In this document: positions 46,243 to 57,439 of the stretch, piece by piece
How positions within the stretch are numbered: position 1 is the first letter of the stretch
How the letters are laid out: the number at the start of each line of letters is the position of its first letter
NCBI GenBank assembly: GCA_024663395.1
Contig: JANFAH010000051.1
Location: 1-64,000, forward strand
DNA: 64,000 nucleotides
Direction: 5' to 3'
Source: Pisolithus tinctorius
Taxonomy: Eukaryota; Basidiomycota; Agaricomycetes; Boletales; Pisolithaceae
Program-made: the position numbers and the translations under genes
The notes under the pieces: generated by a model
What the model was told of the DNA's origin: nothing
Databases searched by the model: none
What the model saw: only the letters and a program-made list of their open reading frames with translations

Positions 46243-47290
46243 ATGTGATATGTATCTGTGGCCTTAGGACTGTCTTCGCCTCCCAGAGAGCACCGAGGCA
46301 GATGCTCTAAAAAGTATTCTATTGATGATTAGCTGGAAAGATGCATAGTGGCATATGAATGACTTAGGCACGCAGGTTGATAGGTGTCCCATTAGATTAT
46401 CATGCAAATTTTATACCAGAGGGTCTGTCACTTCCATGGCTATCGGTCGGAGTCACCCACAGCGTGAAGGATAGGATCTCAACTGGGTGGAGGTAAGGGG
46501 GAGGATAAGGCGGTAGCCAGAACGCAGCACTCACTGGTGATGCATTTTGGAAACGGAGCTTGGGTCCTGTACTGTGAGGGGGTGATAATAGAGTTAGAAT
46601 GCTCAACGGTGGTCGTCGACACCAACGGTTGTAGTCGTAGCACGTCGGTGCGTGGTTTAGATCTTGACCCCGTTATTGTGCGGGCGTCTTAGGTCAGGTC
46701 AATGATCGTTTATAACCCTCGTGCTAATACTCGGGTGGGTTAGCAAAGAGACACTGTTACTTGTGGATTTCCCAACTGCACTGACCGAAGTATTGTGGGA
46801 AGAATGTTTTTGGAAACCAGATCCTCGAGGGAGGAGCTGGGGAAACTGCACTGTGCTACAGTGTCTGGTGTGAAGGACGGGGCTAGCACGGAACACAAAG
46901 TCGCTGAGAAGATCGGTAGTATATTTCACCAGGAGCCATAACCTATTGTACCTACCGAGCTGGCTTGGTACCGCGGAGAGTATGGGACGAGCTTCCCCTG
47001 GCATTGCTATGGGCAATTGAAGATGGCAAGGAAGGACTGATAGTCGAGTCTTTCCTGCGCCAATGTATCACCGGGACTCGGTCAGACGACGAGAAGAAAT
47101 GGGACGGCCCAACAAGAACTTGGTGGTCGTAGTTTACACACGTATCAGGCTGTGCACTACAAACAGACACATTGAGCGTTCAACGCCACTCGAATCCGCA
47201 GTCCCTTGCCCTTCGTACTTCACCATCGTCCACTACAGTCGTAGCACGCTTACTGCTCAAGACATCCTAAGACCTGTTTTCTCATCTTCA
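46243..47290. other. Intergenic; no gene recognised
   Basis: CG-containing. A possible short coding segment near 46,965-47,105 (LLWAIEDGKEGLIVESFLRQ) is not recognised. Contains the presumed promoter of the GTPase gene; no TATA box obvious. Confidence 0.4.
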
Positions 47291-47297
47291 CACCGCC

Positions 47298-50200
47298 ATG
47301 GCGCCGAGCTCTGTTCGTTCTTGGTGGCGTTCGCTGCGGCGTTCTCAACATCCGAGTGACAATGCTGGTGTGTTACTAGCTCCCATTCCCACTGAGGCTA
47401 CTCCTTCATGTTGAGTCGACCCTACACCAGCTTTAAACGATCGCTTGGATCCTACTGAGGCCAAAAGGCAGATTGATCGCATCCCTCGTTTTCGTATTCT
47501 CGTCGTGGGGAGAGCAAATGCGGGTAAAACAACTGTTTTACAGCGGGTCTGTAACACTATGGATCAGCCTGAGATCTTTGATGGAAACGGAGAGAAGGTA
47601 TGTGGGTGTGTTATGTGCTTTGTATTTGTCAACATGTCATTCCACTAGGTTGATACTAGGGCGGTGCAGGGTTCATTGGGGGTAAGGCCACCACGTGAAA
47701 TCACATAGTGCTCACGTTCGAACTTATGCAGCGTAGCTACCATAACATTGAAGATGAGCTAGTGTTTAAAAGTAACCCGCGCTATGTGTTCCACGACTCA
47801 TGTGGATTTGAGGCGGGGAGCGAGGAAGAGTTTGATAAGATGAAGAAATTTGTTACGGATCAAGCCAAGTCCACCAAACTGGAGAAGAAACTGCATGCAA
47901 TTTGGTAAGGGCATCTCTGAGTAGTGCCGCTGGAGAGTCCACTGATCTGGTCTTTGTGATTGATTTAGGTATTGCATTCCTTTGAATGAAAGCCATAGGA
48001 TGGTTATGGCTGCTGAAAGGATGTTCTTTAATGAGTGTGATTCAGGACATGGTATGTGTACACAAATATCTCATCACATTACATACAAAGATTGAGGATT
48101 TGCACAGTTCCTGTGATTGTGCTACTAACAAAGGCAGACACCTTAAATCTTGATGCAGTGCAGCAGCTTAGGCGAAGAGGGTTAACTCTAGATGATGCAA
48201 TGAGAGAGGCACCAGAGGTAGAAACACAGCTGCGAAATAGGCTGTCTCGAAAAGATCAAGCAGAGGCTGGAATGAACTGAAGTTTCCACCTCAAAGCTAC
48301 CTTGAATACTCACTGGTAAGTAAGTCATGAATAAAAAAACTGTGGATTGGCATGTGTCTCTTCAGGCATGGAACAGGAGAGTGCAGATTGTGAAGAGCTA
48401 TTGAAATGCACAGCAAATGCTTTGACTGAGGAAGGGCTGCAAGGACTGCTTATATCATCACAGCAATCAAACTTGGGACTCTGCATGGAATTTGCCATAA
48501 TGAGGTGAGTGGTAAAAATCAAGTTCTACAAGGTGCTAACTACAGAAAGGACACTGAAGAGAAGCATGAACAAGGGGGCTGATCATATTGGCTTGGAGGA
48601 GTTAGCATATGCCCTTGGAACATGGTTCCCATTTGTAAGCAACCAGTGTTTTGGGGATGAGAGGCTAATTAGGTTATAGAAGGTGTGTAAAATTCTGCAA
48701 GTACAAGTGTAACTGATGCTGAAGGTGATGGTTACTATTGTGTTTGACTGTGATTGACAGAATGTAAGTTGACTCATTGAAGATGGTGGTGGGTGCATGC
48801 TGACATGTTCACTCCCACCCTGATGGACTGGGTTTCATAGTATGTGAGTGGAGTCATGGCAGATGGTAGTGGATGCATGCTGACATGTTCACTCCCACCC
48901 TGTTGGACTGGGGTTCCTAGGATGTGAGTGGAGTCATGGCAGATGGTGGTGGATGCATGCTGACATGTTCACTCCCACCCTGTTGGACTGGGGTTCATAG
49001 AGAGTGAGTGGAGTCATGGCAGGTGGTGGTGGATGCATGCTGACATGTTCACTCCCATCATGTTGGACTGGGGGTCATAGGGAGTGAGTGGAGTCATGGC
49101 AGATGGTGGTGGATGCATGCTGACATGTTCACTCCCACCCTGTTGGACTGGGGTTCATAGTGTGTGAGTGGAGTCATGGCAGATGGTGGTGGATGCATGC
49201 TGACATGTTCACTTCCACCCTGTTGGACTGTGGTTCATAGAATGTGAGTGGAGTCATGGCAGATAATGGTGGATGCATGCTGACATGTTCACTCTGACCC
49301 TGTTGGATTGGAGTTCCTAGGGAGTGAGTGGAGTCATGGCAGATGGTGGTGGATGCATGCTGACATGTTCACTCCCACCCTGTTGGACTGGGGTTCATAG
49401 TTTGTGAGAGGAGTCATGGCAGATGGTGGTGGATGCATGCTGACATGTTCACTCCCATCCTGTTGGACTGGGGTTCATAGTATGTGAGTGGAGCCATGGC
49501 AGATGGTAGTGGATGCATGCTGACATGTTCACTCCCACCCTGTTGGACTGGGGTTCATAGGGAGTGAGTGGAGTCATGGCAGGTGGTGGTGGATGCATGC
49601 TGACCTGTTCACTCTCACCCTGTTGGGCTGGGTTTCATAGTATGTGAGTGGAGTTATGGCAGATAATGGTGGATGCATGCTGACATGTTCACTCCCACCC
49701 TGTTGGACTGGGGTTCCTAGGATGTGAGTGGAGCCATGGCAGATGGTGGTGGATGCATGCTGACATGTTCACTCCCACCCTGTTGGACTGGGGTTCCTAG
49801 GATGTGAGTGGAGCCATGGCAGATGGTGGTGGATGCATGCTGACATGTTCACTCCCACCCTGTTGGACTGGGGTTCATAGCGAGTGAGTGGAGCCATGGC
49901 AGATGGTGGTGGATGCATGCTGACATGTTCACTCCCACCCTGTTGGAATGGGGTTCATAGGTAGTGAGTGGAGTCATGGCAGATGGTGGTGGATGCATGC
50001 TGACATGTTCACTCCCACCCTGTTGGAATGGGGTTCATAGAGAGTGAGTGGAGTCATGGCAGATGGTGGTGGATGCATGCTGACATGTTCACTCCCACCC
50101 TGTTGGAATGGGGTTGATAGTGTGTGAGTGGAGTCATGGCAGATGGTGGTGGATGCATGCTGACATGTTCACTCCCACCCTGTTGGAATGGGGTTCATAG

Positions 50201-52391
50201 GTAGTGAGTGGAGTCATGGCAGGTGGTGGTGGATCCATGCTGACATGTTCACTCCCACCTTGTTGGAATGGGGTTCATAGTTTGTGAGAGGAGTCATGGC
50301 AGATGGTGGTGGATGCATGCTGACATGTTCACTTCCTCCCTGTTGGACTGGGATTCATAGTTTGTGAGAGGAGTCATGGCAGATGGTGGTGGATGCATGC
50401 TGACATGTTCACTCCCACCCTGTTGGACTGGGATTCCTAGGATGTGAGTGGAGTCATGGCAGATGGTGGTGGATGCATGCTGACATGTTCACTCCACCCT
50501 GTTGGACTGGGGTTCTTAGGGAGTGAGTGGAGTCATGGCAGATGGTAGTGGATGCATGCTAACATGTTCACTCCCACCCTGTTGGAATGGGGTTCATAGG
50601 ATGTGAGTGGAATCATGGCAGATGGTGGTGGATGCATGCTGACATGTTCACTTGCACCCTCTTGGACTGGGGTTCATAGGTAGTGAGTGGAGTCATGGCA
50701 GGTGGTGGTGGATGCCTGCTGACATGTTTGCTCCCACCCTGTTGGACTGGGGTTCCTAGGGAGTGAGTGGAGTCATGGCAGATGGTGGTGGATGCATGCT
50801 GACATGTTCACTTCCAACCTGTTGGACTGGGGTTCATAGGGAGTGAGTGGAGTCATGGCAGATGGTGGTGGATGCATGCTGACATGTTCACTCCCAACCT
50901 GTTGGACTGGGGCTCATAGGGAGTGAGTGGAGTCATGGCAGATGGTGGTGGATGCATGCTGACATGTTCACTCCCACCCTGTTGGACTGGGGTTCATAGT
51001 ATGTGAGTGGAGCCATGGCAGATGGTGGTGGATGCATGCTGATATGTTCACTCCCACCCTGTTGGACTGGGATTCCTAGGATGTGAGTGGAGTCATGGCA
51101 GATGGTGGTGGATGCATGCTGACATGTTCACTCCTGCCCTGTTGGAATGGGGTTCATAGAGAGTGAGTGGAGTCATGGCAGATGGTGGTGGATGCATGCT
51201 GATGTTTGCTCCCACCCTGTTGGAATGGGGTTCCTAGGAAGTGAGTGGAGCCATAGCAGATGGTGGTGGATGCATGCTGACATGTTCCTTCCCACCCTGT
51301 TGGAATGGGGTTCATAGTATGTGAGTGGAGCCATGGCAGATGGTTGTGGATGCCTGCTGACTATATTTTCCACTGCTTTGCTTGACTTGCATGCACAGAG
51401 TGTGAGTGGACAAATGAAACATGGTGGCCCTGTATGGTTGCTGAATATGATTATCCCTCCTACCCCACTGCATTTGCATCCATAGGATGTGAGTGATGTT
51501 GTCTCAGCATCTGCTGGAGGAAAATATATATTCACAATCCTTACTATGTCACTTTTGGCCTATGGATCTTAGAGAGTGAGTGTTGTGGAAATTGCCCATT
51601 TAGCATGATTTTCACAAGGTCTTCTCATCAAATAGATGGTGAGCTTGATCAGTGCATGTGTCTCTACAATATTGCTGAGACATTGTGTCAGGATGTAGGT
51701 ACAATCTTCCCATGGAGTATGCCTTTTTCTTATTTCTTCTCTTGCATCTCTCTCAGCATGTTAGTTGTCATAAATCTTCTAAATCCTGCTGAATTTTAAC
51801 CCATTTCCGGAGTGTATGGTTTTGTTCCACATCCCCCAATCATTCATTGCCCATATGGTTTACAGTTGGTTTGTCACTGTTTTTCCTACTTTAACATTGG
51901 TTCCTGTTTTACTCTTGATGTCCTTTCAGGTGGTATGTTTCAATTCCTTTTTTCCCTCTAGCTGTCCATAATGTGTTGAATTGGATGGTCATAGCAATCC
52001 ATCAACCATAACAGCCATTCCATCTCCATCCCTACACTGTCCATGTCAAGTCAGCCTTCCCTGATGGCACTTGCAGAACATGGCATTGGTAAATTATCTC
52101 TTTTGATGCTGCTTGAATCTGAAGCTCATGATATCAGGTTGTGTAATTGTCTTTGAATGCTTATTTTTCCATTTGCAGGTCAAGGATGGGGCTAATGCAA
52201 GCAAGGATTTGCAGCAGGATCTGACAGAGGTTGTCAGAAAATATCAGAAATCAGGTGTCCAAAATGCTGTTATTACACACATTGCAGCAGCCTTCCAGCA
52301 GCATGGTGAAAGTGTGGATGATTTAAGCCTCATGCTTGTGGGTATAGCACAGGACAACCAGATGTGTAAGACATATTCTTTACCACAATGA
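47298..52391 (+). CDS. G-domain GTPase gene with microexon array; possibly inactivated
   Basis: P-loop GTPase of a basidiomycete-expanded family. Exons: 47,298-47,597, 47,649-47,681, 47,732-47,904, 47,969-48,051, 48,108-48,319, 48,366-48,504, 48,550-48,634, then the microexon run, then 52,179-52,391. Motifs: G1 GRANAGKT (residues 71-78), Switch/G3 FHDSCGFEAGS, G4 LLTKADTL, then ADCEELLKCTANALTEEGLQ and ISSQQSNLGLCMEFAIMR, GADHIGLEELAYALGTWFPF and the last exon VKDGANASKDLQQDLTEVVR. All listed junctions keep phase except one: the frame slips near 48,276 (AEAGMN, then LKFPPQSYLEYSL in the next frame). A TGA at codon 39 (47,412) stands where CGA is likely. Either the gene is recently dead or these two points hide introns or assembly errors. 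CG content falls from normal to near zero along the gene. Confidence 0.72.
48680..52140 (+). other. Candidate run of one-codon microexons (AG-NNN-GT)
   Basis: Between the phase-0 donor after 48,634 and the phase-0 acceptor before 52,179 there are 43 places where a YAG acceptor is followed by exactly three bases and a GT donor. One precedes the array (AAG at 48,680), 33 are in the array, and nine follow: AGT 51,399, GAT 51,486, AGA 51,573, ATG 51,636, GAT 51,692, CAT 51,757, TTG 51,866, GTG 51,930 and GTT 52,138; a 12-nt one lies at 52,077-52,088. None is TAA, TAG or TGA. Implied introns are 45-144 nt. Those outside the array share no sequence with it. Splicing of 3-nt exons is not proven here. 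Confidence 0.55.
48761..51320 (+). repeat. 80-bp intron-like tandem array, 33 units
   Basis: Unit: a variable triplet, GTGAGTGGAGTCATGGCAGA, then a GGTGGTGGATGCATG stretch, CTGACATGTTCACTCCCACC, and a TGTTGGACTGGGGTTCATAG end. Units start every 80 bp from 48,761 to 50,441; a 1-nt deletion in one unit shifts the next nine to 50,520-51,160, and a 2-nt shortening places the last two at 51,238 and 51,318. Triplets: GGA 7, GAT 6, TAT 5, AGA 3, GTA 3, TTT 3, AAT 2, TGT 2, CGA 1, GAA 1. Donors are GTGAGT except GTAAGT in the first unit and GTGAGA in the three TTT units. The branch-site-like CTGAC is kept, or changed only to CTAAC or CTGAT (still CTRAY). Confidence 0.95.
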
Positions 52392-52954
52392 TGGAAGTCC
52401 TATTTATACTGTCCACAGCAAAGAAATTCCTGAAATGAAAAAAAGATTATTTCAGCTCTTATGCACTTCACTGTTCTTAGTGAGTCCCTTGGTTTCCATC
52501 TGCTAAGCAGTATGATGATTTGATTTGCAGTATCTCAATGCCTACCAGTGTCTTTTTTGAAATCCCCTATTGATTTGGAGAATCCTGTGAAATTTGGACT
52601 CTGCTTGTTATTGTGTACATTCATGTCCTCTTGTATAGTCCTATGCAACCTTCAAATTTGAGACCTGATTTCTTGCCATCAGAAGTTGAGAATTCATGCT
52701 GCCTTTGTATAATCCCATATACATTGCTGGAATCTGGCAATTTAGGTGACAATCTCCAAAGTCCCATATACATCCAAACTGCCACCACAATGTCACATTT
52801 CTTACAAATGTGTCCAGTGGTATTAACCACTGAATCTCAAAACATCCATGTGCATACTGTTGTAAGTGGATATTTTCACCATTTATGGAGTTAATATTCT
52901 GTGATGTTTTCAGCAAAGCCACTGTTGATAAAGCCAGAAGGCCAATAAAGTCTA
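52392..52954. other. No gene recognised
   Basis: CG-poor, T-rich sequence downstream of the GTPase stop. Further 3' exons are possible (YAG sites present), but none is supported. Confidence 0.4.
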
Positions 52955-53295
52955 TACAGTGACTTCCAAAATTGATTCAATGTTTGCACATTTTGGGTTA
53001 TTTGTTGAATTGATCAGGAACAAAGACAAATAAGACCAAAGTGTAAGTTGATGACATAAACCATTTGCACAGGGCTATCCATCAAAAAACAGATTATGTA
53101 ATTTGAATTAGTATCCATGGCAATATACTTGATTTAAATCACCATGTCATTGAATCAATTTTGTAACTATGTATTGGATCCATCAGAATCCAACCGATAT
53201 CACATAAAACAATTTCAAAAATCATCAAAGGTGGTTTCTATGGTTATTGTACCTTAGCAATCATTTCAGTCCAAGCTATTTAACCACTGTCTACA

Positions 53296-53848
53296 TTGTC
53301 AATTCTTCCTAACTGTACTATGCACCCCATCTCCTCTGCTCAGAGGGCAAACATCATTTCTCTGGCCTGTAATGGTCACTCTACTCACAATATTGCCTCC
53401 AGGCTGGGTATCAGCCAGCCTACAGTCTCCAGGGTGCTCAAGCACCTTCTTTCTGATCAACAAGCACCTTCTTCTGGACATCCTGCTAAGCTTTCATCCA
53501 CCTCTAAGCATGCTGTTATTACACAAATCACCACAGGCAAGGCCACCAATGCTGTTGAGGTTACAAAGAACATCAATTCCATAATCTCCAATCCAGTCTC
53601 CTCACAAACAGTCAGAAGGGTCCTCAGAAAACATTCATTCAAGGCTGTAACAAAGATGAAAAAACCACTCCTTTCTATAATTCACAGGAAGAAGTGATTA
53701 GCCTTTGCTCTGAAATACAAAGAATGGACTGTGGAGGATTGGAGAAGGGTTATCTGGTCAGATGAGACCAAAATCAATAGGATTGGGTCAGATGGGAAGG
53801 TTTGGGTGTGGAAACAGGCAGGAGAGGGGCTTATTGAAAGAGAGATAC
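53296..53848 (+). pseudogene. Tc1/mariner transposase 5' half (element 3)
   Basis: HTH domain: ISSAQRANIISLACNGHSTH and LGISQPTVSRVLKHLLSDQ, then SKHAVITQITTGKATNAVEV. After one TGA near 53,695 it continues in the same frame: LAFALKYKEWTVEDWRRVIW, SDETKINRIGSDGKVWVWK (first catalytic Asp) to GEGLIEREI. There the LTR element begins. Better preserved than the transposases of elements 1 and 2. The 3' half lies at 59,246-59,733. Confidence 0.9.
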
Positions 53849-54224
53849 TGTCACAACCATGTCCAGACCACCCTAGACTGGCTCTACCCTGGTCTTGACT
53901 GGTCTCACCCAACCCTTGCCCTGGTCCTGGCCTTAACCCTTTGACCTACAAATGTGTTAGCTTGTGAGGCACTGCAAGGCAGTGCCCAATCAAGTTGTCT
54001 GCTCAGTCAGTACTGGGCCAGTGTCATACCCAGTGTCACACACCAAAGGTGTTTGGTGAGGTGGACATGGATGCAGCTGATGAATGGAAATGAAGACCAT
54101 AGCCCTCATGTGAAGAAGGACAGCCAGAAATGTTGGCAGTCATCCCTTGCACATGAACGAGTTATCAATGCCAAAGAAAAAGAACAAAAGTGAGTTAAGC
54201 ACTGATAAAAATTCTTAAGTACCC

Positions 54225-54887
54225 ATCTATGGCATTCCAGTTTTTGTCATATCTCCACCAATTCTGCAGATACTGACACCATTCCCACACTTGCTTGTAG
54301 TACTCAGCCACATGATCCTACCTTCCAAAATTGGAAAGGATTTGTGCACTCCACATGTTTCTACAGCACTCCCTCCAAAAGATGCTCATTTTACTAATTC
54401 TTCTGATATGGCTACCTCCATGTCAATCATTTTGTTTGTCCCCTTTGCTAGGGACCATGGCTACATATATCTACCAGGAGTTCCCACCAGCTTCTGTCCT
54501 GAAGTGTCCTGGTACATCCCATCCTCATCTGCCCCCTCTCAGCCCATCCAGCTTGGATAGTGCATTCTTTTCATCAGTATGACATCTAGGAGGATGTTCT
54601 TTGGTTGCCTCAGGTCTGTCATTTGCTTGGAAAGGTCTTATGTGGTTGTTTCAGTCTCTCCAGTCCAAGAAGCATATGGATCCTTCCTCCCAGCTCCCTG
54701 CAATATCTTCATACCAGTCTCATCCATCATTCTTCCAAAATTGCAACAGCTACAGTATAATCTACTGTTCTCCACTCTCCCTGATTGCATCCATGATGAG
54801 TATGACACACATCTTGCCTCCTCATTGCAAGATACAGCAGAAGACACTCCCCCTTCATCCTCTCTTCCAACAGAGCCTCATTCATGA
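54225..54887 (+). pseudogene. Family B ORF, copy 2 (unknown protein)
   Basis: Colinear with copies at 20,419 and 63,013: LSHMILPSKIGKDLCTPHVS, SSDMATSMSIILFVPFARDH, GYIYLPGVPTSFCPEVSWYI, then a TAG where copy 5 has CAG (Gln), MTSRRMFFGCLRSVICLERS, YVVVSVSPVQEAYGSFLPAP, HDEYDTHLASSLQDTAEDTP. No domain recognised. One stop separates two long open halves. Confidence 0.45.
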
Positions 54888-55376
54888 AGTTTTTATTTGC
54901 TTCACTGAGAGGACAGTTGGGGGGGGGGGGGAAGTTGTGATCCCCTATGCTCCTGTCACCCCACAGACCCCCAAAGCTTGACCCCTGTTGACATCTGACT
55001 CACCCTGTCCACTTTTGGATGTACTATATCAGCATCAGATCAGCACTGCCTCTCTGTCATCCCACTTTGGCCCAGAAGTGATCTCTTTGAGATGTGACAT
55101 GCACAGCCTCCCCCTAATGCAATTCCAGTGTGCTTTCCCAGTTCCTGACATTACTTGACTCATACTTTGACATTCTGACTGTGACTCACCTATTGCCAAT
55201 ACTTACCAATCTTTGGACCTTGCTTACTGATTCTTTGCTTTTTGGCTTACTTATCCTTACCAATGCTCACCAATGCTTTCTAAGAAAATTACCCACTGCT
55301 GACATTCCTTACTTATCACTTACCAATCACTTACCAAGCATTTGCACCTTGTTTTCCATAGGCAATGCCCCTGTAC

Positions 55377-55384
55377 TGTATATA
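55377..55384 (+). promoter_or_regulatory. TATA-like box of repeat family B copy 2
   Basis: GTATATAAATC followed by ACTGTACTTAGATAGC; aligned with the box at 21,532 in copy 1. Confidence 0.45.
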
Positions 55385-56138
55385 AATCACTGTACTTAGA
55401 TAGCTGAATAAGAAGAAGACATCAGAGAGCCCCTCTTGCTTGCATTTTATCATCTCTCAGTAATTCATTCAGCAGCTTCAATAGTTGAGACTTTATTAAG
55501 GGTCTAACTATTGTCTATCATCAATCAGCTTTGCTCCAAGTCCTCCCTGAGTTCAGTGCAACTCAGAGCATCAAATTAAGTCTTCATTCATCCTTCTGTA
55601 GGCTGACAGCAGTCTACCCTATCGCTTCCTCTTGCATTCCTGCCCTTCTTTGCCAGGAGCACCCCCAACCCCCAGCACTTGTCTTTGAGAGTTGTAGCTT
55701 GCAAAAACCCTCCCAAATCAAAGATTCTACCATCTAGGTACTGCATAGGCACACCACCACTCACTCTTATTGTCTTTTGTGTTGGTTTTGGTTGGTTTCC
55801 ACCACTGAATCACACTTTGACTCACACTGGCCCAGCCACTAGTCCTGCCCCAGTTCCTGGTAAAACCCCCATTCATACCTTTGCCCGATAATATTCTTTG
55901 TAAAATTACTTAGAGCTTGTACAGAAACCGTAGTTCAGTTGAGGTTCACACAGTTCTTGGATTGTTCTTGTTTGATGAGTGGTGGAGAGATCTGGGCTAA
56001 TGACTCGGAGATTGAAATGTTGGTATCCCTCCCGATGGTAGGATGTCTCTCACTCCCTATCTTGCCTCTGCCGATACTCGACGCGAGCACATCTGGTGAG
56101 TACTGATTGAACTTTTTAATGTTCTTGGATCAAATGTC

Positions 56139-57293
56139 ATGGAACTAGCAGCACCTGTGGGAGAAGTAGATGAGGGAGCCAAGTGTGCTGACTGGATGGT
56201 GGAGGAGACCACTGCGCTCATCAAGTACTTGCATGTACATTGCTCAGAACATGCTGATGCTGGGAACTTCTGCCAAGTGACATATGTCAATGCTGCAGAG
56301 CACATTCGCCCCCTCCATCAGACTGGTAAGATCAAGGATTACAAGAATGTGTCAATTAAATGGGGATCGGTACGTCCTTCTCTACTCTAAGTCTGCTATA
56401 TTGACGTTCAGCAGATGTAGATCAAACAAATATACAATGCAATTATGACTTATTGCAGAGGATCAGGAGAACATTGGGACAATGAAAACAGTGCGAACAT
56501 CTGTGGAGCGGCTGACGCGGAAAAATGGGGCAAGTTTGTTGCCATCAAGGTATGTATTTGGTACAAATAGATACTAATATGTTACTGAGACATTCAGAGA
56601 AATACAATTATGAGGCCCTTCCGTAACAAGGGCTGGGAGTACCTCCATTTCATGGAGGATATTTTTCCACAGGGTGGCGCAACTGGTGCTCATGTTTTCC
56701 GTGCTGGGATGTCAAACCCCACCCCTGCCATGACTACTGGCAGTACCGCTTCCGTTCCTTCCATCCCCCCCACTGTTGCCACATCAGCCGAAATTCCTGA
56801 CCCCGCTACCGCATCCACTTCGGCTGGAAAGTGCTCGTTTGTGGTGATGTCCACTGATATCACAGCAACGGAATCCCCCTCTGGGCCCTCCCTTCTATTC
56901 TCAACAAACCAGCCTCCCCAGTCGACTCTGGTCTCATCCGTTCATGACAGTAAGCGCAGCCGGATGTCTGCACACTCTTCCAGCAAGGCGAAGCCTCAAG
57001 CCACCAATGCTCACACCATTGCGGTCATATCAGTCAACAATACAATCCAGCACCTGGGGGACCAGCTGTCAACGACGTTCATGGATCCACTGATCGCAGT
57101 TCAGACAGCCACTCAGATGTTGTACAAAGATGCTGAGATCCTTCCCCATCACTGTGCGTTCATGACACGTCAGTTCTCCAGCATATCTAACGCTGCAGCT
57201 GTCTTTATTTCTTTGCCTGATGAACAAGCCCGGCGTGCATATGTAGTAGATATGTACAACTCTGCCCAAGAAGGAATGGGCCATAGCACATAG
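56139..57293 (+). CDS. Myb/SANT-like accessory protein of Harbinger element
   Basis: Three exons with consistent phase: 56,139-56,369, 56,421-56,549, 56,598-57,293 (351 residues, no stops). The N-terminal 120 residues form a Myb/SANT-like DNA-binding module: CADWMVEETTALIKYLHVHC, FCQVTYVNAAEHIRPLHQTG, VSIKWGS spliced to IKQIYNAIMTYCRGSGEHWD, and EKWGKFVAIK. Then NKGWEYLHFMEDIFPQGGAT, a Pro/Ser/Thr-rich linker, and a helical C-terminus (NTIQHLGDQLSTTF, DEQARRAYVVDMYNS). In PIF/Harbinger elements such proteins bind the ends and carry the transposase into the nucleus. The start fits the first acidic residues MELAAPVGEVDEGAK. Confidence 0.85.
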
Positions 57294-57439
57294 AATCCCC
57301 CCCCCCCCATCATCATCATGTAGCTTCATATCTTGTGTCTAGTTAGCGCTGCGTGTATATTCGCTCCAGAATGCATACATTTGCTCCTCTGAACACGTCA
57401 TAATTTGATTCAATGCAAGTACGAGATGCAGTAACTACG

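Larger units (their letters stand above)
54034..55826 (+). mobile_element. Repeat family B, copy 2
   Basis: Begins TGTCACACACCAAAGGTGTT and ends at GACTCACA, so TG...CA. The order is as in copy 1: lead-in, ORF, purine tract GAGAGGACAGTTGGGGGGGG at 54,905-54,930, CT-rich region with TGACATCTGACTCACCC, TATATAA at 55,377, and GTGTTGGTTTTGGTTGGTTT near the end. It lacks the tandem 100-bp units of copy 1. Confidence 0.65.

Noticed and set aside
48761..51320. CRISPR-like array (regular repeat with variable spacer)
   Set aside because: The variable part is only 3 nt, the repeat is 77 nt with splice signals, and the surroundings are eukaryotic. No cas-like genes.
48761..51320. Protein-coding tandem repeat read straight through the array
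   Set aside because: 80 is not a multiple of three and every frame is stopped within one or two units, so no continuous repeat protein can be read without splicing.
55821..55835. 5-bp target duplication CCCAG around family B copy 2
   Set aside because: CCCAG precedes the copy at 54,029-54,033 but recurs four bases after the shared end, which does not fit a clean TG...CA boundary; left undecided.
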